Positions 63,101 through 64,000 of a DNA stretch of 64,000 nucleotides are shown one piece after another. This DNA is from VKMB-3413 sp041027365 (lineage in GTDB: Bacteria > Pseudomonadota > Alphaproteobacteria > Rhizobiales > Rhizobiaceae), in the NCBI RefSeq assembly GCF_041027365.1, contig NZ_JBFTEH010000001.1, forward strand, positions 372,001-436,000, given 5' to 3'. Made by a program: the position numbers and the translations under genes. Numbering within the stretch: position 1 is the stretch's first letter; every line of letters starts with the position of its first letter. Under the pieces are notes generated by a model. The model had not been told where the DNA came from. It did no database searches and worked only from the letters and a program-made list of their open reading frames with translations.

Positions 63101-64000
63101 CGGCTCGACGGCAGCGGCCAGTCCTATCGCGGCCTCGTTTCCGCCCTGACCGGGGCCGGCAGCGTCACGGTCGCCGGCGCGGCGGTTCCCGGCGTGCCGC
63201 CGGCGCTGCTGCCGCCGCTGCTGGCGGCGGCGGACGCCAAGGGCTTCAGGCCGCAGGGCGATACCAAGACGACCCTCGCAGCCCTCTCCAAGGGCAAGGC
63301 CTTTCCGGTCCCGTCGGCGAAGACCGACTTCTCGGTGACGGCGGGGGTCGCGCATTTCGCCCCGGTGACGGTGACGAAGGGCCCGGAAGCGCTGACGCTT
63401 TCCGGCAGCGTCGATCTCGCGGCGCTGACGCTCGATGCCGACATGCGCCTTTCGATCGCGCCGGGCCTCGACCGCGTGCAAGGAGCCGAACCGTCGATCG
63501 CCTATCAGCTGTCCGGCTCGCTCTTCGATCCGGCGCTCGCCGTCGATGCGACGGCGCTGACGAACTACCTGTCGGTGCGGGCGCTGGAACAGGAGCAAGC
63601 CCGCGTCGAGGCGATGCAGGAAAGCCTGCAGGAGAAGCTGAGGCTGCGCCGGGAGGCGCGGTTCTATCGCTGGCGGCTCGCCGAAGCCGAGCGGAAGGAG
63701 CAGGCGCGCCGGGCGGCCGAGGAGGAAGCCCAGCGGCTCCAGGCCCAGCAGGCGGCCGAGGCCGCGGCGGCCCGGAAGGCGGCGCAGGACAGGGCGAAGG
63801 CGCAGGCCGCGCAGGACCAGGCCAAGCCGGAGGCCGCCCCGAGCCCCGGAGCGGCTGCGAAGACGTCGGCAAGTTCCGGCGACAAGAGTGGCGGAGCGGC
63901 GACGAAGGGGCCGGCCGGCGGGCTCGACTTCAACGGAGCGGTGCCCGGCGCCTCCGGCCCGGGCGGCGGCGAGGCGGGGTTTCAGGCGCTTCCCGGCGTG
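60131..64000 (+). CDS. AsmA-family protein (truncated by window end)
   Basis: At least 1290 codons, open to the window edge. One N-terminal membrane helix (FVIVGGLLVLALLGALVAPYF) is followed by the AsmA signature DWTAYRADFEREASAILGRK and long beta-rich AsmA repeats. From about residue 1155 a charged Ala/Glu/Arg/Gln-rich helix appears (EAERKEQARRAAEEEAQRLQ), then a Gly/Pro-rich tail. AsmA proteins are inner-membrane-anchored lipid-transfer candidates for the outer membrane. No ATG, GTG or TTG precedes the helix: an in-frame TGA lies at 60125, then ATT (60128) and CTG (60131), with GAGGGAG at 60115-60121. CTG or ATT is therefore the likely start. Confidence 0.85.
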   Translation, partial: MVRAFVIVGGLLVLALLGALVAPYFIDWTAYRADFEREASAILGRKVVVKGDASARLLPFPSVTFTDVEVGGEAGQPLMTVDRFRMDAELAPYLSGEIFIYSMTLDHPKIRIPVGKDGAVRFVVDQPHIPTGAKVVLDHVGIENGTVLIEDAAAGRTQALTDVDATLSAASLAGPVDGSGSFSVDGDSVDFTVGLGVEQEDGSLPVRVEASNRTLSTKLILDGSATMTDKVPRFKGSVGIQRPVPDLVALTGGAEKKDSGSPFDALNGRLVPRGPADGQAEKPPLPPLRASGAIDLTPQAADVTDLRVEAGGGPQPYVLNGTGHLDLGRAPSFKLMLKGEQVNVDAIAKADQKAAGGAAQKLPGSALGLSDRVEAMRKVLAQIPRPTIDGTVEINLPVVTAGDTTIRNVAFAASPTGSGWALSRFDAELPGRTKVEASGTVGLDDGFSFEGDLLVASQQPSGFSDWLTGDVDPAIRSLDRAGFSAKTVLTAKRQVFNDLELDIGGDTLTGRLERAETGAHTEISARLQGGAVDLEAFFALTKVLTGQADSLANADRFDVALKAGPVKLGDAAADKIDANVLYDGDMLAIANLDVEGIAGASVTASGQLSNLKGDTKGKLDIALKSGDPQRFFSFLESRQPGIPLVDALAGRAARLAPLALRGEVEAVPGAKGKKPTLLVRFKGTANGTNIQLSSAVENGLYARTESGRFGLDLRLANGHPAVLLGQLGIPAVDLDAPGPLTGELSVSAKETGPAVVSASLRAPGSELSADGVLDVAPDGINRADLSLYMRSDDAGPWLRTTAVDLGQSFDAVPLDLSGGVVYDSGAWTLRDVSGTIDGDAVSADLTRQAGGPFKGTAHVGTLSLPWLANLVYGQPLETATAGTVWPKAPFRSSLLPHAGFDVAVSADRFDTGAAVLSGFSADLAATQSQLSLEKAKARLYGGDVSGRIALRNAGGIGGLTLQATSGGFDLAALWPGLAAKAAGSTVSGTVRLDGSGQSYRGLVSALTGAGSVTVAGAAVPGVPPALLPPLLAAADAKGFRPQGDTKTTLAALSKGKAFPVPSAKTDFSVTAGVAHFAPVTVTKGPEALTLSGSVDLAALTLDADMRLSIAPGLDRVQGAEPSIAYQLSGSLFDPALAVDATALTNYLSVRALEQEQARVEAMQESLQEKLRLRREARFYRWRLAEAERKEQARRAAEEEAQRLQAQQAAEAAAARKAAQDRAKAQAAQDQAKPEAAPSPGAAAKTSASSGDKSGGAATKGPAGGLDFNGAVPGASGPGGGEAGFQALPGV

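Overview
The window is high-GC, densely packed DNA from an alphaproteobacterium, most likely of the order Hyphomicrobiales (Rhizobiales). The gene families point that way: a dapF-mtaB-ftsY-yciB run, a short HisG with a HisZ partner, a ClpS of the alphaproteobacterial type, a DUF459 SGNH-like protein and an AsmA protein. The genes are chromosomal housekeeping and metabolism genes. I see no prophage, insertion sequence, CRISPR array or rRNA. One tRNA (Val, UAC) is present. No genus can be named from the sequence alone.

Layout. 1-5.2 kb: tail of an EtfB-like gene, a 218-bp nested inverted-repeat element, a site-2-protease-like protein that has lost its catalytic residues, clpS, hslV (no hslU beside it), a membrane MHYT-GGDEF-EAL protein and slyX. 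5.4-13.0 kb: a nucleoside import and catabolism operon (ABC ATPase, a VOC protein, two permeases, cytidine deaminase, purine nucleoside phosphorylase, deoC, deoA), interrupted before deoA by a palindromic repeat. 13.2-21.3 kb: polyphosphate kinase 2, phosphoketolase, acetate kinase, a hemerythrin-like protein, oxygen-independent HemN and a zinc alcohol dehydrogenase, with three FNR/FixK-type boxes in front of three of the transcription units. This reads as a low-oxygen energy block. 21.5-30.1 kb: msrA and cell-envelope genes (SGNH-like protein, lytic transglycosylase, galU, outer-membrane barrel, arabinose-5-phosphate isomerase, lipoprotein).

30.2-37.8 kb: a ChrB_N / PAP2 / DedA operon, recQ with a strong terminator, a small unknown gene coupled to an epimerase, and ccmCDG without ccmAB. 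37.9-41.0 kb: an accessory pocket with two toxin-antitoxin pairs (ParD-ParE and DUF1778-GNAT), a NUDIX hydrolase and a DUF2332 protein. 41.2-47.3 kb: dapF-mtaB-ftsY-yciB on the minus strand, a LysM protein and a strong terminator that may end a small RNA. 47.3-55.5 kb: a LuxR-type regulator, a ClC-family protein, then hisS-hisZ-hisG. A second copy of the 11.5-kb repeat, in inverse orientation, lies between hisZ and hisG, and hisS carries a low-GC patch. 55.5-64 kb: DoxX, a GntR regulator, a bile-acid-symporter-family transporter, tRNA-Val, a GlcD/DLD-type FAD oxidase and a large AsmA protein that runs off the window and seems to lack an ATG/GTG/TTG start.

The most notable observations are the FNR-boxed fermentation block, the paired inverse-oriented palindromic elements placed inside two otherwise tight operons, the degenerate protease and SGNH proteins, and two genes whose best ribosome binding sites point to non-standard starts.
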